Source of the DNA: Liolophura sinensis
Lineage: Eukaryota; Mollusca; Polyplacophora; Chitonida; Chitonidae
Length of the DNA stretch: 64,000 nucleotides
Direction of reading: 5' to 3'
Assembly (NCBI RefSeq): GCF_032854445.1
Contig: NC_088302.1
Coordinates: 46,042,645 to 46,106,644 of the forward strand
Shown: piece by piece, positions 37,401-48,700 of the stretch
Layout of the letters: each line of letters begins with the position of its first letter
Position numbering within the stretch: the stretch's first letter is position 1
Made by a program: the position numbers and the translations under genes
The notes under the pieces: generated by a model
The model's input: the letters and a program-made list of their open reading frames with translations, nothing else
What the model was told of the DNA's origin: nothing
Database searches by the model: none

Positions 37401-37657
37401 TTTAGATACCCATGTACATCGTGTGGCCATCCTCTCAAAACCTGAAACTAAACATTACTTTTATTACTGTATTTTTAGATACCCATGTACATCGTGTGGC
37501 CATCCTCTTACCTGTCCACCATCACCTGCTAATGAAGATTGAACCTGTGGACGGGAGAGTGATCATACACACTGCCACGGATCTCTGGGAAATTTTGGGG
37601 GTTTTACAGACGTTTTTAGACAATTTACACGACGAGGGTACTGGAGATCATTCTTGA
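19480..37657 (+). CDS. AP5B1: AP-5 complex subunit beta-1 (AP5B1), 26 exons
   Basis: Large subunit of adaptor complex AP-5, which works with SPG11/SPG15 on late endosomes and lysosomes in retrieval to the Golgi. Exons: 19480-19617, 20208-20299, 20600-20726, 21408-21542, 21699-21835, 23980-24034, 24184-24219, 24723-24893, 25377-25451, 25830-25976, 26444-26585, 27011-27164, 27601-27690, 28138-28273, 29257-29392, 30227-30333, 30808-30880, 31884-31950, 32390-32460, 32726-32799, 33270-33348, 33643-33672, 34513-34576, 35313-35489, 36539-36651, 37479-37657. All phases join into one frame of 934 aa (human about 878). Family-like segments are RSHACSCLLELE (exon 4), KDRARFYYALLTG (exon 16), PELFFNRLWTDTLLDK (exon 24) and CGKLKPFVIN (exon 25). 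An alpha-solenoid trunk is followed, from about residue 690, by a beta-rich appendage-like end. The start ATG has G at -3 and +4. Confidence 0.9.
21836..23950 (+). repeat. 46-bp minisatellite carrying copies of the exon 5 donor site
   Basis: About 45 tandem units fill intron 5 of AP5B1, starting at the splice donor. Subfamily 1 (about 21870-22865) has the core GTGACTGGTGAGTGGTTATG then TGCCCTGGCAGCCCTGG. Subfamily 2 (about 22866-23950) has GGGAACAGGTGAGCTGTAAT then GTGCCCTGACAGACC. The end of exon 5 plus its donor (GCCCTGGCTGCCCTGG, then TTACATCAGGTGACAA, then GTAAGT) aligns with the same unit. The array is therefore an amplification of the exon-intron junction, and most units keep a good donor (GTGAGT or GTGAGC). 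Confidence 0.92.
24353..24609 (-). mobile_element. tRNA-derived SINE, full length, in AP5B1 intron 7
   Basis: Tail-first orientation: 'tatttatttatttcatagga', 'gagaatatttcacttac', 'ccagcattgtggttggtgg', 'gtcatccgtaggttgctggc', then on the minus strand a B-box-like segment (complement of 'gaacttgtactcacag') and an A-box-like one (complement of 'gctacccactaggcca'). It lies antisense to the host gene between exons 7 and 8. Confidence 0.85.
24970..25170 (+). repeat. Dispersed repeat family R2, copy 1 (AP5B1 intron 8)
   Basis: Blocks 'taatattttaatatcagcaa', 'catgtaactgtgggcaggca', 'gcactccagtgggatgg' and 'caacctggtacaagata' recur in the same order at 26005-26270 in intron 10. It is non-coding and likely a short interspersed element; its end is truncated relative to copy 2. 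Confidence 0.65.
26005..26270 (+). repeat. Dispersed repeat family R2, copy 2 (AP5B1 intron 10)
   Basis: Same block order as the copy in intron 8: 'cctaacattttgatacaagc', 'ccatgtaactgtgaatgagc', 'acattccagtgaggcagc', 'ggaccaacctggtaaaag'. It ends in 'gcaacgttaaacctcaatca' and 'ttcagtcaatc', an end type I associate with molluscan SINEs. Confidence 0.65.
28645..29045 (+). repeat. 44-bp minisatellite in AP5B1 intron 14
   Basis: About nine copies of a 44-bp unit with the core CTTAAGTGGCTGCTGTAAGG followed by TGGACGAATCAGTCAAAATC. It lies well inside intron 14, over 350 bp from exon 14 and over 200 bp from exon 15. It does not resemble either neighbouring exon border. Confidence 0.9.
31530..31616 (+). 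mobile_element. Degenerate SINE tail in AP5B1 intron 17
   Basis: 'gcgccgttttgtcagtgaaa', 'tacagcataaaacaccaatg' and 'aaataaataaatcaaa' match the 3' end and tail of the SINE in sense orientation, with a short internal loss. Confidence 0.6.
33045..33175 (+). mobile_element. SINE fragment in AP5B1 intron 20
   Basis: Sense-orientation body and tail: 'gtcgtgggtttcctctgggc', 'tctgcccggtttcctcttgc', 'gtattcttgagtaccgcatg', 'caccaatcaatcagataaat' with the AAAT tail. The tRNA-like head is missing. Confidence 0.8.
36745..36948 (-). mobile_element. SINE copy in AP5B1 intron 25
   Basis: Tail-first copy: 'gatttatttatttgattggt', 'aagaatatttcacatataag', 'cagcattatcctgggagga', 'cacaccttcccacgtatgac', 'catgagctggacttgaactc'. 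It ends at the B-box region; the A-box end is missing. Confidence 0.85.
37027..37275 (-). repeat. Dispersed repeat family R1, copy in AP5B1 intron 25
   Basis: Reverse-orientation copy of the element at 7551-7788: 'ccagtgacgtctaataaata', 'gttaacatcactgcaatttt', 'gcctaattctgcctaatcca', 'caccggttacgtgtgatcat', 'cactgtcgtcgctgctctag', 'gtttactctctatcctgtag'. It ends about 15 bp before the 73-bp triplication at the exon 26 acceptor. Confidence 0.75.
37289..37508 (+). repeat. 73-bp triplication of the AP5B1 exon 26 acceptor
   Basis: Three almost identical 73-bp units each carry intron sequence, the acceptor 'actgtatttttag' and the first 30 or so bases of exon 26 (ATACCCATGTACATCGTGTG). Acceptor AGs fall at 37331-37332, 37404-37405 and 37477-37478. 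Only the third leads to the open 59-codon final exon. Splicing to either upstream copy shifts the frame and ends early. Confidence 0.95.
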
Positions 37658-39711
37658 TGTTGAATTGAAATGTTCAAATAACACTGAATCACTGGATTCA
37701 ATAGTTTCCTTCACAGGCATGTGTGACATGCAGTGTTTGAAATCCAATCATCCATTCTTCTACTTCATCTTTTTTTGTATTTATGCAAGGATTCGCTAAC
37801 AAAGATGGCGTCCATCACTGAAAGAGATTCGTTTTCATCCGAGCGTCATGCTTGAGTAAGTTAAATGAAGACAACAATAATGATTTAGTGGACAGGAGGT
37901 TAAGAAAGACGGATGAAATAAGGAATATGGAAATAAGGAAGGATGAAGACAAGAATAGATCACGCACTCATCACTTTACCGAAAAAAAGCATTTATTGAC
38001 AAGACTATATGTAACAATCATGTAAAAGATATATAAAATTAAAAGTGTCCATTGGAATGTGTTATATTTATCTGTAACTCATGTGTATGTACATGGTCTT
38101 TATGTGATACAAGTAAGTATATGATTGTCAATGCAACTCAGGAAAGATTTCGTAATGTCAGGATCCTGGCAGTCCTGAACGTTGTTACGGGCTCTCGGTG
38201 GCAAGGTCAAGGTGGTGTGTCAGGTACCTAACAAACGGCATTGATGGAAACCGAGCACCTGCAAACCTCACTGTCATTGTATACACTAAACAGTATTCAG
38301 TACAGGACTCAACGCCAATGAATTAAAGAAGTGCAAGCAATGTTGACATTCCACGGACGGTGGGACAATCTTTCAATACACCGTTAATTCAATGCGTTGG
38401 ATCCAAAGAACCATAGTACCTGTATATGCAAATGGAATAATGGGATAGGAAACGCAATATTGTGTGATGGGCTCATTATAAAGCCGTGCCATTCCTCTCG
38501 GAAACAAAAGCAGTGGAGTTGTGACAAAAAACTGCCACGATTCGACTGATGTAATGTGATACTGATTGCGTGTTCCCGATTGTAATAAAACTTTCTGATG
38601 GTATGAGCGTTCCTCCTCACATGATTAAAACTCAATGATGATATAGGCGTTCTGCCTCACACGATTTAAACCCAGTGAGCTTTCCTCCTCACACGATTAA
38701 AACCCACTGATGGTGTGAGCTTTCCTCCTCACACGATTAAAACCCACTGATGGCATAAGCGTTCCTCCTCACACAATTAAAATCCAGAGCTCCTCCTGGC
38801 ACGATTAAACCCCACTTATGGTATAAGCATTTCTCCTCACACGAATCCCAAAGTCTGTAAGAAAGAACATGCTCTTTGTAGATTTGTCATGCAAGGTGGA
38901 TTGACTTAACACACACATTCATCTATTTGTCAGTTAAGTTGTAGAAAACGATAATGTTAACACGAAGCATTTGATGACATTCAGGAGTCCTATTTGTCAC
39001 TTCAAGGAAACCGCAAACACTGCCTACAGGGTCTCCGTATATCTTTATGATTAGAAGATCAGTTTCGCGAAAACCTAAGGAAACGACTTTCTGTGTGTGG
39101 TATTATACTTTCCATTTGAATGGCTGGCCGATTGGAACATGCCCTTAACACAAGAAACAAGGATGTGTGTATGTGTATACAACACATTAGATTGTTATTT
39201 TCGTAAAAACGTAGACATTAGTTTTTAAATAATCAAAACATTGATATTATGATACAAAACCAGACCTGTACATGTGTACTGGCCAGTAATCCTACCACAA
39301 TGCTACAGATGGTTCCCAGGAGTCGGAAATAGGTTATGTGCATGCCTATTGAATTGTGAATTGATGGGTCTTAGTGTCGTCATGTACCGATCATAATTTC
39401 CTGCCACGGGAAATTGAAAACAACTATACCATAATGTATCAAGCCTTCTGTTAAAAGGCAGATAATTTCTGTGCGAGGATGGAAAATCGCATAATAATGA
39501 AAGGAATGTTTTAATGTGAGGAACTTCCCGCCTAAAATGCAAGGTATTACGCTGCAGTACTTGTGAAATGTGTATTACGTCTTTGCCTTATTATAGCTCA
39601 GCTATACATATACTTTCACGTATTATAGAAACAAACAAGAAAGTATCAAAACCAAAGGCGGGTTATGTTCGCATTGTACGTGTTACATGTATCTTAATAT
39701 CCACAGGAGGA
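37658..39711. other. Convergent intergenic region between AP5B1 and the otopetrin gene
   Basis: The two genes end toward each other with about 2.05 kb between stop codons. The region holds a 40-bp minisatellite (38590-38842) and otherwise no recognisable feature. It should contain both 3'UTRs. AATAAA-like strings exist on each strand, but none stands out as a clear poly(A) signal. Confidence 0.6.
38590..38842. repeat. About 40-bp minisatellite downstream of AP5B1
   Basis: Roughly six irregular units contain CCTCCTCACACGATTAAAAC followed by CCACTGATGGTGTGAGC. Some are shortened (for example near 38680 and 38790). Confidence 0.85.
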
Positions 39712-42700
39712 TTAATTTTTCCAGGCCCCTTTCCAGATATTAGACAAACAGACCGTGGAATGGAAACGGAAAAATATGGCAAGAGGAATGGAAATGTGTG
39801 AGAGAATGTTCCAGGCTAACGCTCCGTAGTAATGCATCTGTACAGGATTAGCCACTGTTCTCTCCGCCTCAAATGTGTTGATGCACCACATAGCAATGTT
39901 AGTGATCAGTAAAAACGTGACATATTCCCGGCCACTCTTTTGTCGACCCTGCTCGGCAGTTCTCGTACATCTCCGGAGACCGTCCAGCACGAACATGGTT
40001 TGTATGGTGGACTGGGTGATACCCAGAAGACAGGCAGCGATGCTGAGGCGACTTGCAAACTGCTCCTTGTCAAATATAGCCGCAACAATACTGAGCATCT
40101 GGAACATGTAATCTCCTGTCAGGGAGATAAGAATCAATACTTCTTCAAAATCTGTGTCGCGCGTAACGTTGAAACGAAGATAGCGCATACGTGTTGCCGC
40201 TATTACCACAGCTATGGTGGACAATGTGAACAGAGTTATTTCTGACAAGTACTCCACCATAATTGCTGACCGATTGTACGTAGGAGTTTTAACGAGGACG
40301 AAAAACACGACCATAGTGATGATAGTGCCGACGAGGATGAGGATTCCCAGGAAGAGGCCTCTGCTGGACTTTGAGCAGTCCACACGGAGGCGATGAACCA
40401 CAGCTCTATCGTCTTTGTCGTCCTCAGATTTGATGGCCATCACACGTTTACCGATGTTCTTCCACAACGTGTACACGATTCCTGAAACAGATATTGAGAG
40501 AACTTTTGAAAAAGAAAATTCCATGTCTCGTGCACTGTTTTGAACAACATGAATCTTATCTGAACATTCCGCTATATACCATTCATATTTTTTGAAATAC
40601 AATGGTTAGTCACTTGATAATGATCCCGGCATGAGGATCGAAAGCTTGTGAAACCTTTTACATTTACGTGGTAGTGCCTCGACTTCATTATTATTATTAT
40701 GAATCATGGAAGAGTTGGTCATATCATTTCAGTTTAAACCCATCTATATTGAAAAAATGTGACAGATGATGTGATTCTTTTAGTGGTACGGACTAGGAAC
40801 ATACAATAACATCGCGGCTCTTCTGGACAACAGTTATTTCTATGTAGCTGCCGAAGGGCAGTCGTTCAATGCGGGCGCACTGGTTTCCTGCTCCCATAAA
40901 CTTGACCGCCACCTTATTGTATTACTGGAAATATTTGGACAAACCACGTTCAACACCCAATTATATAAAAAAATAATATCGCAACGTGTGAACTGTTCTG
41001 TGATTTAAATCTTCTATGGTGCAAATTTTATGGAACATAGACCAGTGGCATTTTTACCCCACTCGGCGTTTCCAAACGGTTGCTACAAATCGTAATTCAA
41101 GAAAGCAGCTTGACACATATGCATGATATATCTAACTTTTAAATTGTTCGTGTATTTCTACCCACATTATCATGTACCTGCATAAATCAAGCTGTATTCT
41201 ATGGAGCAGGGATGCAGATAGGGGCTGACCCGCACATTATCACGTACCAGCACAAATCAAGCTGTATTTTATGGAGCAGGGATGCAGGTACGGGCTGACC
41301 CACACATTATCACGCAGCTCCACAAATCAAGCTGTATTCTATGGAGCAGGGATACAGGTACGGGCTGACCCACACATTATCACGTACCAGCACAAATCAA
41401 GATGTATTCTATGGAGCAAGGATACAGGTACGGGCTAACCCACACATTATCACATACCTGCACAAATCAAGCTGTATTCTATGGAGCAGGGATACAGGTA
41501 CGGGCTGACCCACACATTATCACATACCTGCACAAATCAAGCTGTATTCTATGGAGCAGGGATACAGGTACGGGCTAACTGTTTCCAGGACACTCAGCAT
41601 TAGCTGGCTGGTCTTACAGTCAAAGTGAGTCCCCACGACCGGAAGAACTGGGGAAGGAAAACTTCTCTCTGAAAGACAAAATCTTTATGAAACAGGATGT
41701 AAATGATTTGAGGAAAGTTACTGATAAAAAATATTTTTGCTTGTGGCAAGAATATATATTGACTTGTAGATCTGTTTCTCTTAACTGGAAATCGTTTCAG
41801 TTAGACAAGAAAAACTGTTTTGTGTTAGAGACTGCGACCCTAGTACAATTTGAGTAGAGTTTTCAGAAAACCGAGACAGCGAGTCAGGTGAAGTTCATAA
41901 ATTACAATCTGTTAAGACCCCAAGACACGCTGGGTCTGATTCATATGACTACATATAACTGTGAGCCTATATGTGTTTGAATAAGCACGCTTTACGAGCC
42001 CCACACAAAATGTGCTTTGAAGAAAGTGTCGTTTTACACACGTAATTTGAATGTTTCAACTGACTTTGGGAGGGGAGACATTATCTATTTCAAAAATGGA
42101 CAGTATGAAAAAACATCCCCCAAAACAAGAACAACGCTGGCCTGATCGTTGTTAAATACATTACTTTTGAATCTTGATCAAAAAATGGTTAGGATAATCG
42201 GTCTATAGTTCGGGTCATGGTGGACCATATCAAACTAAAGCGTAGTGTGGGTTAAAATGTTTTGAGGAAAAGGGTAATGAGTTGTTAACACATATGCTTG
42301 TAAACTGTACCTTAAGATATCCACGATAAGCTTTTGATATCTATGTACCTGTATTTTACAGCATAATCCCAAACAGGATTGTATATGGCAAGGGGTTCGC
42401 ATATGAAATAGGAGATCAAACCGTGAAATTTAAACCAAAATCTGAACGAAGTCAAAAGCGAAGGGTCAGACGAACGTACCCGATAGTTTAAAACTATGCC
42501 AAGCAATGAATTATGATAAGGGATTCTCATACCAAATCTGAGACCAATCCTTCATGCCGGAAGGAGGATATCGCACAGTAACAAGGATTTGAACAACCGG
42601 ACAGACGGATGATCCTGAATACAGAAGTAATCCCAAGCAAAGCTCCATTACAAGAAATTCACATACCAACTATGATATGAATCCAGCAAATCGGAGTGAA

Positions 42701-45700
42701 TGTAAGGTGCGGAAACCAACACAATCAGAAGGACAGATGGAAAAACGGACGGAAGGACAGACGGACGGATAGGCTGCCCTCTTTGTACAAAGGTATACAG
42801 ACACGGTTAGGTCGTTAGCTGAGGCCAGCTGAACTTTGCCGATGCGTTCACGTCCACGAAGACGTGACGAAAAACAAGAGCTGAGGTGTTATATAGCAAA
42901 AGTAGAAACTGACCATGGGTCACGTTTTGTGGATTGAGATGACTATGTTTGCGTATGAGCTGAGCTGCAGTTGTGGTCAAGTGAGCAATAGTTCCATGGA
43001 TATCCACTGGTCCGTAATCTCGTCCTCGAGCGGAGACGTTAATGCTGTGGCGTCTGTTGACGTCAGCCAGCAACGTCCGGTTTGGCGTCGGCGTTGTATG
43101 CTCCTGAGAATACAGCACGGCGGCCAAATCGTGGTGGGGTGACGAGTCTATGTTTCCCAGTTGATGTAGGGTTTCCTCTACGATGGTGTTGAACCATACA
43201 CAGATGTTTGTGGCCACCATGTGCATGAGGCCAAACCGGGCTATGGTCTTGTAACGGTTGATGCACATCTAGAAGAAGACAAAACGGAAACGCTTTGACA
43301 AATTTCCGAAAACAGTGTTCAGTTCAAACAATCAAAGAACTAAGAAAAAACATATATACACTTGGAAATTGGGACGGAATCAAGCAATGTGAAACATTTG
43401 CTATGCTAGTACATAACTTTTTTAAATCAAAATATATATCCCAGTTGACCTTTGGTTCGTATATTCATACGCTTCCCCTATAGCCCTTTCTATAACAGTT
43501 TCTTTAGACAATTACCACGCAAGAAACCAAACAATAAATCAGATACACCAAGCAACATGCAGAAATACTGACAAAAGAACAGGTCTGAAATCTTTCTCAG
43601 CGAGTTACAGAAAAATTAAAAATTTACCTTAGAGTTTAAGAAGACAAAGTAAAGCTGGACAAAGGTAAACATCAGGTGTACGATCGGGCGGATGGCGAAA
43701 ACTGCATGTCTACAGGGATCTATTACCTCCACCTCAAAATAGTCTCCAAACTGTAGGCCGCTATGAATCATGGAACCGATGCCAAATGCTGAAAACAATA
43801 GAGAAGAAAAAATAGAAATTATATCAAAAGAGCGAATTCTACAAGCCCTTGAACATTCTTGGTTTGACAAAGAGTGAATCCAGGCGTAGAAACCATTCCT
43901 ATACCAATTTCACTGGACCTTCCTGGTCAATAATGGCAAGACCAATTTCCAAACAAACATTCAACCTTAAATGAGGAGCATATAAAGTAAGAAATTAGAG
44001 CGGATTCAGTATCTACAATCCACGGTCCTAGATTCATAGAAGTACAATGTATTTCTCAAGACAGACACTGTGCTAATAAATAAGTTACCTGTAAACCAAA
44101 AATGTGTGATGACATGTATGATTGGGTATATACGTCTTATACTGTGTGATTATAAAAACCAAGAAACAAGTGTAATGCATTTGAATTTTGTACAGGTTAT
44201 TCAAGGTTAATTTTCGAACTGACAGTATGCTGAATTACCCACAGCACCTAGTCGGAGGTAAAAGCTTCCGGTGTTAGCGGTGGGAAAACTCGTGCTACAT
44301 TATACTCCAAGCTATCACCTTTACTGGTGGAGATTAAACCCAAAATCTTGTACGTTATTCAAAATGCTGGCTTACCCACAGCACCTAGTCGGAGGTAAAA
44401 GCTTCCGGTGTTACTGTTGACTTTGTCTACTGAGACCTTTCGTTTCCGGTGTTTCTTCTTCTGACTTTGACCCGAGGGGGTCGTCTTCTTGGCGGCCCTA
44501 GTCCGTAACAGGTATGTGTACACATAGCCCAGGAAGAGGATGCTGCCACCGTACATGTAGATGTAAAACACCTGAAATCAGAGACGTGTACACATAGCTC
44601 AAGAAGAGGATGCTGCCAACGTACATGTAGATGTACAACGCCTGAAATCAGAGACGTGTACACACAGCTCAAGAAGAGGATGCTGCCGCTGTACATGTAG
44701 ATGTACAACACCTGAAATCAGAGACGTGTACAAATAGCCCAAAAAGAGGATGCTAACAACGTACATGTAGATGTAAAACACCTGAAATCAGAGACGTGTA
44801 CACATAACTTAGGAAGAGGACGCTGCCGCCGTACATGTAGATGTGAAACACCTGAAATCAGAGACGTGTACAAATAGCCCAATAACAGGATGCTGCCGCC
44901 GTACATGTAAAGGTAAAACACCTGAAATCAGATACGTGCACAAATATAACCCAGAAAGATGATGCTACCGCCATACATGTAGATATAAAACAAGCGAACA
45001 ATCGTGTGGAAAGCTACGTCATGACAGGCAAACAAATCAAGGTTAGGCCTATAGTCAGGAAGCGGTCCTGTCGCCGTGCCTGAAGGTAAAGATGTATAAA
45101 ACATTGAAGTAGGAGACGCTTACCATCAGTTCATTTATATGCAAATGTGTGGCAGGCAGTGTGTGAATTTTGCACCTGATTGGGTATTTACAGGGGATCT
45201 GAAAAACTTTCTCTTCTCCGCTCTCTTTGTGTTCAGGGTGTAACAGGGTGACGGATTACTAACCATCTGTGGTGCGTAAGTGTCATGGCATTCAGGCCAT
45301 CGGCTATATTAAGGAGACACATGGATATTGAAGTACTGTTGAAATGTACGTCATTGTTTATGAATCAGAACAAAACCAAGCACCCTCCCCCCTAAAGCAC
45401 ATGAAGTGAGGATACCGATACACTTGAGGCTAATTATAAGAACACAGACTGGAAATGGAACAGTTGTATAGTTCGATGTTGAACTCACCTCAAACAGAAG
45501 AGGATGCTTCTCTTGTGCGAATAATTCTGCAATAGGTAAGACTGCGCCTAAGATCGTGAGGAACATGGCATACATCCCACTGAGGATGGTGAAAATGCTC
45601 TGCCTGGAACAAGATATAGCGGAAAGCCATGGTTATGGGAAATAACAAAAAAATATTCCATGTTTCGGAGTTAACTCCAGTCACAGATTAAATGTTCGTG

Positions 45701-48700
45701 AAAAATGATTTACAATGGTCCGTCAGCTGTCTACATTAATAGGCTTTAGCGTGACATTGTCTCACCTAACAAAAAATCATTGTAATACTGACGAGAACAT
45801 TAACATAAAGTTATTCAACTCACGTGACTTCCTTGTCGATGTACAGTTCATTGGACGTCTTTTGAGGATGGATGGGCTGGGCAAGTCAGTTTTGGGGACT
45901 TGTGGAGGGCCAGTTGATTCCGCAATTGTCGTACCCGCAGTATACTGATCTGTACAAGGGAAAGTGTAGAGGTTTAAGGAACAAAGACACGTACGGTGTA
46001 TTATTTCCAGTAACGGCAAACCTTCAAAGATGGACCAATATGAGTCAACAAAACAACGGTCACTTGTAAAAGAGTAAAAAGAAACAATGCGGCTTCAAGC
46101 TGAAAGAGAAAATCTGTAAGAAGTAAGGCCTACAGATAGCCCATCTGACATGGTGTCAAAAATACAAAGCAAGTTTATTAAGTCTACATACAAAATGCCA
46201 CCGTGACGAACAGAACGGCACGATCGTCAAGAACGACATACCAACATGCGGTTTTACTTTACTTGGGAACTTCCTGACAATCATGTTAAAATCAAACCTC
46301 CTATTGCTCACAAATTTTCCGTATGTATAAAAATAATGTTGAAGGCAATGTTAGACGCAAGATCTGTGTACAAAACCATGTTTATAGCCTTTATTCATTT
46401 TTAATTATCTAATTATTTTACTTTGGCAAGTTATTGGCGAATTTTCCCACGCATAACGTACTGTCTTGCCGGCTGTCTTCAACGAACGTAAGAATGCACA
46501 AACGACGCAACTGTCACCAAGGCCCCACGAACAAGCAGAGAGGGAGAATCTAAAAATTCCGTGTCTTAGGTCGGAATTGAACTCCTACCTCATACATGGA
46601 AATACATGGAAATAAAAACACGGTAAAATGGTACTATTTTCGCTTAACTTTAAATTCTGAAAAAAAATGAAGTCTATAAAACAACTGTAATAGGTACTGC
46701 ATAACGCAATGAAATTTTATTAGCAATACGGCGAAGATCTCCAGGTAAACATGCTTGTTATATGCTGTACTAAATTTCTCAATTCGTTTGTGAAGAAATT
46801 TACGTTCAAATGTACATAAACCATTTGTTATATGCTGTAAACTTTAATCGTTTACGTTGACGTCACGCCATGTCTGCGCAGTAGATTATTTTTCAAGAAT
46901 CCACAATTACGAGTTTGTGGTTTGGGTGGTGATGGGTCCCACAACTTGTACCATCTGATTGCGCCTTCGATTGGTGTTCGGTAGAGCGGGACTCGAACCC
47001 ACGAACACAAGACTAAAACATTTCAATATCCCACTAAGCTATTTGGGAAAACTATACAGCTTTCTCCTTTTAGACAACGATAGACGTTTGTTGTGACGTC
47101 AATCCTCTGTCTAACATAAGAATGTAACATATGAAGGGTCCATTCGTTTCTTTTCAATGTGAAATTTATATTCTGACAGTTTCGTACTTCGCCTTCATTT
47201 CAAATACACCAAATGTGGCCAGTGTGAGTAAAGGCAGAATGGCGTCATCAATTCTCTTAGGCACAAATATGAACAGCAAAACAGAGTTTGTACGAGGGTG
47301 AATTGGTAGATCTAATTTGTGGCATTCTGATTGCAAACATTTTTGATTTCTCGAGGTGTCAATGTGATAGAAATTGTGTAACCTACTATCAGACTTCGCC
47401 AGATTATATGTAAACTTTAATCAATTCAGATTTACTTTTACGCATAACTAATCATAGATCGAGTCACCGTCCGTAATCTTACACACCCAGTGTATGCTCA
47501 AGTAGTAGCCTTCATAGAATACAACGGACTCCCCCCGACTGGCTAAAAGCTCTAAAGTTGGCTAAAAGCTCTAAAAGCTCTAAAGCTCTGTTGGGCTAAA
47601 ACTTCATGTAACACCAAGATGAGCCATGCCACGCATTATTTTCAACACTGCAAATATTGCGGCTCAGCCAGCACGTAAAAGCATTCATTGACGCTAATTG
47701 TTGTGTAACGTTTATTTATCATTTTGCTTTAAATGACACTGCGCGATTCTTGAAACAGAATCGATAATTGTTACGTTACTACAAACACGTTTAAGTTGGA
47801 GAAACAAATAGCACCAGTGGATTCTCCACTACAGAATGTATAATCCTATTTAATTGCGCACATAACTTTTTTTAAAAGATTAACTCAATGTATTGATCAT
47901 ATTTATTTATTACGTTTTCTACTATATTATAAGCTTTTTATCAGTTTAAAACGTCGCCATTCCCGTCAGAAATCGTATAGCAGCAGAGAGCGGGGGTGGG
48001 GGGTGCAGACACACTTTATCATCTATCACGGTGGAGACTTGAGTCCGATGACAGGAATAAAGTGGAAAGACCTGTCAGCGAATGTTGACATAACCAACGT
48101 GAACACAAGTGAATAACGTAAACATAGGCTTAATATACTGTTGGTTTCATTTTATTATTTGTTTACACCTTTGTCTGTTTAGAATGTGGTTAGAAAACAC
48201 ATCTATCTATTTGTTTTCTGCAGACAGCTGACGTTGTCTTTCTGACCTCACAGCGGAATAAACGACTGGCTTCTACGTAGATAGCGCTTTCATGTTTGAA
48301 AGCGAGCTCAAGAGCAGTTGTCCGTTTTTATCTACAGGATGGTCCCAGTCAGCCTGGCTATTCGAAAGGGCAGGGACATTGTCTCAGTCTAAAATCGTGG
48401 AGTTCCCACATTATACAGGAGATTAAAAATAAGGAAAAAACATTACCGGACAAAAAAAGTATTTATAGGCTATAGCGAAATAGGAGCAAATCTGTAATGA
48501 ACAGGATTTAGTAAACAAATTTGCACGGACAAATACCACAGCTGACAGACTCGACATTTGTTTGTAGACAGCGGTAAGCTAAACATTCCTTGAACAACAT
48601 TCCTGATTTACACATAAGGCTAAATTAAGTGACGTCCACGAACCCGCGGCAGAAGCCATTTAATATGTGTATATACCTTGTACGTACTTACAGGCAGTGT

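Noticed and set aside
44427-44921. Several 60-94 codon frames starting MFYIYMY
   Set aside because: These are readings of the 70-bp array that shift frame in each unit; only the unit at 44571 leads into the otopetrin exon.
45777-46019. 80-codon minus-strand frame beginning MPLLEIIHR
   Set aside because: The part before 45949 is intron upstream of a clear acceptor, and the part past the donor is also intron; only 45824-45949 is exon.
46960-47045. Possible tRNA gene
   Set aside because: A and B boxes are present, but no full cloverleaf or acceptor stem was found; fits a SINE head better.
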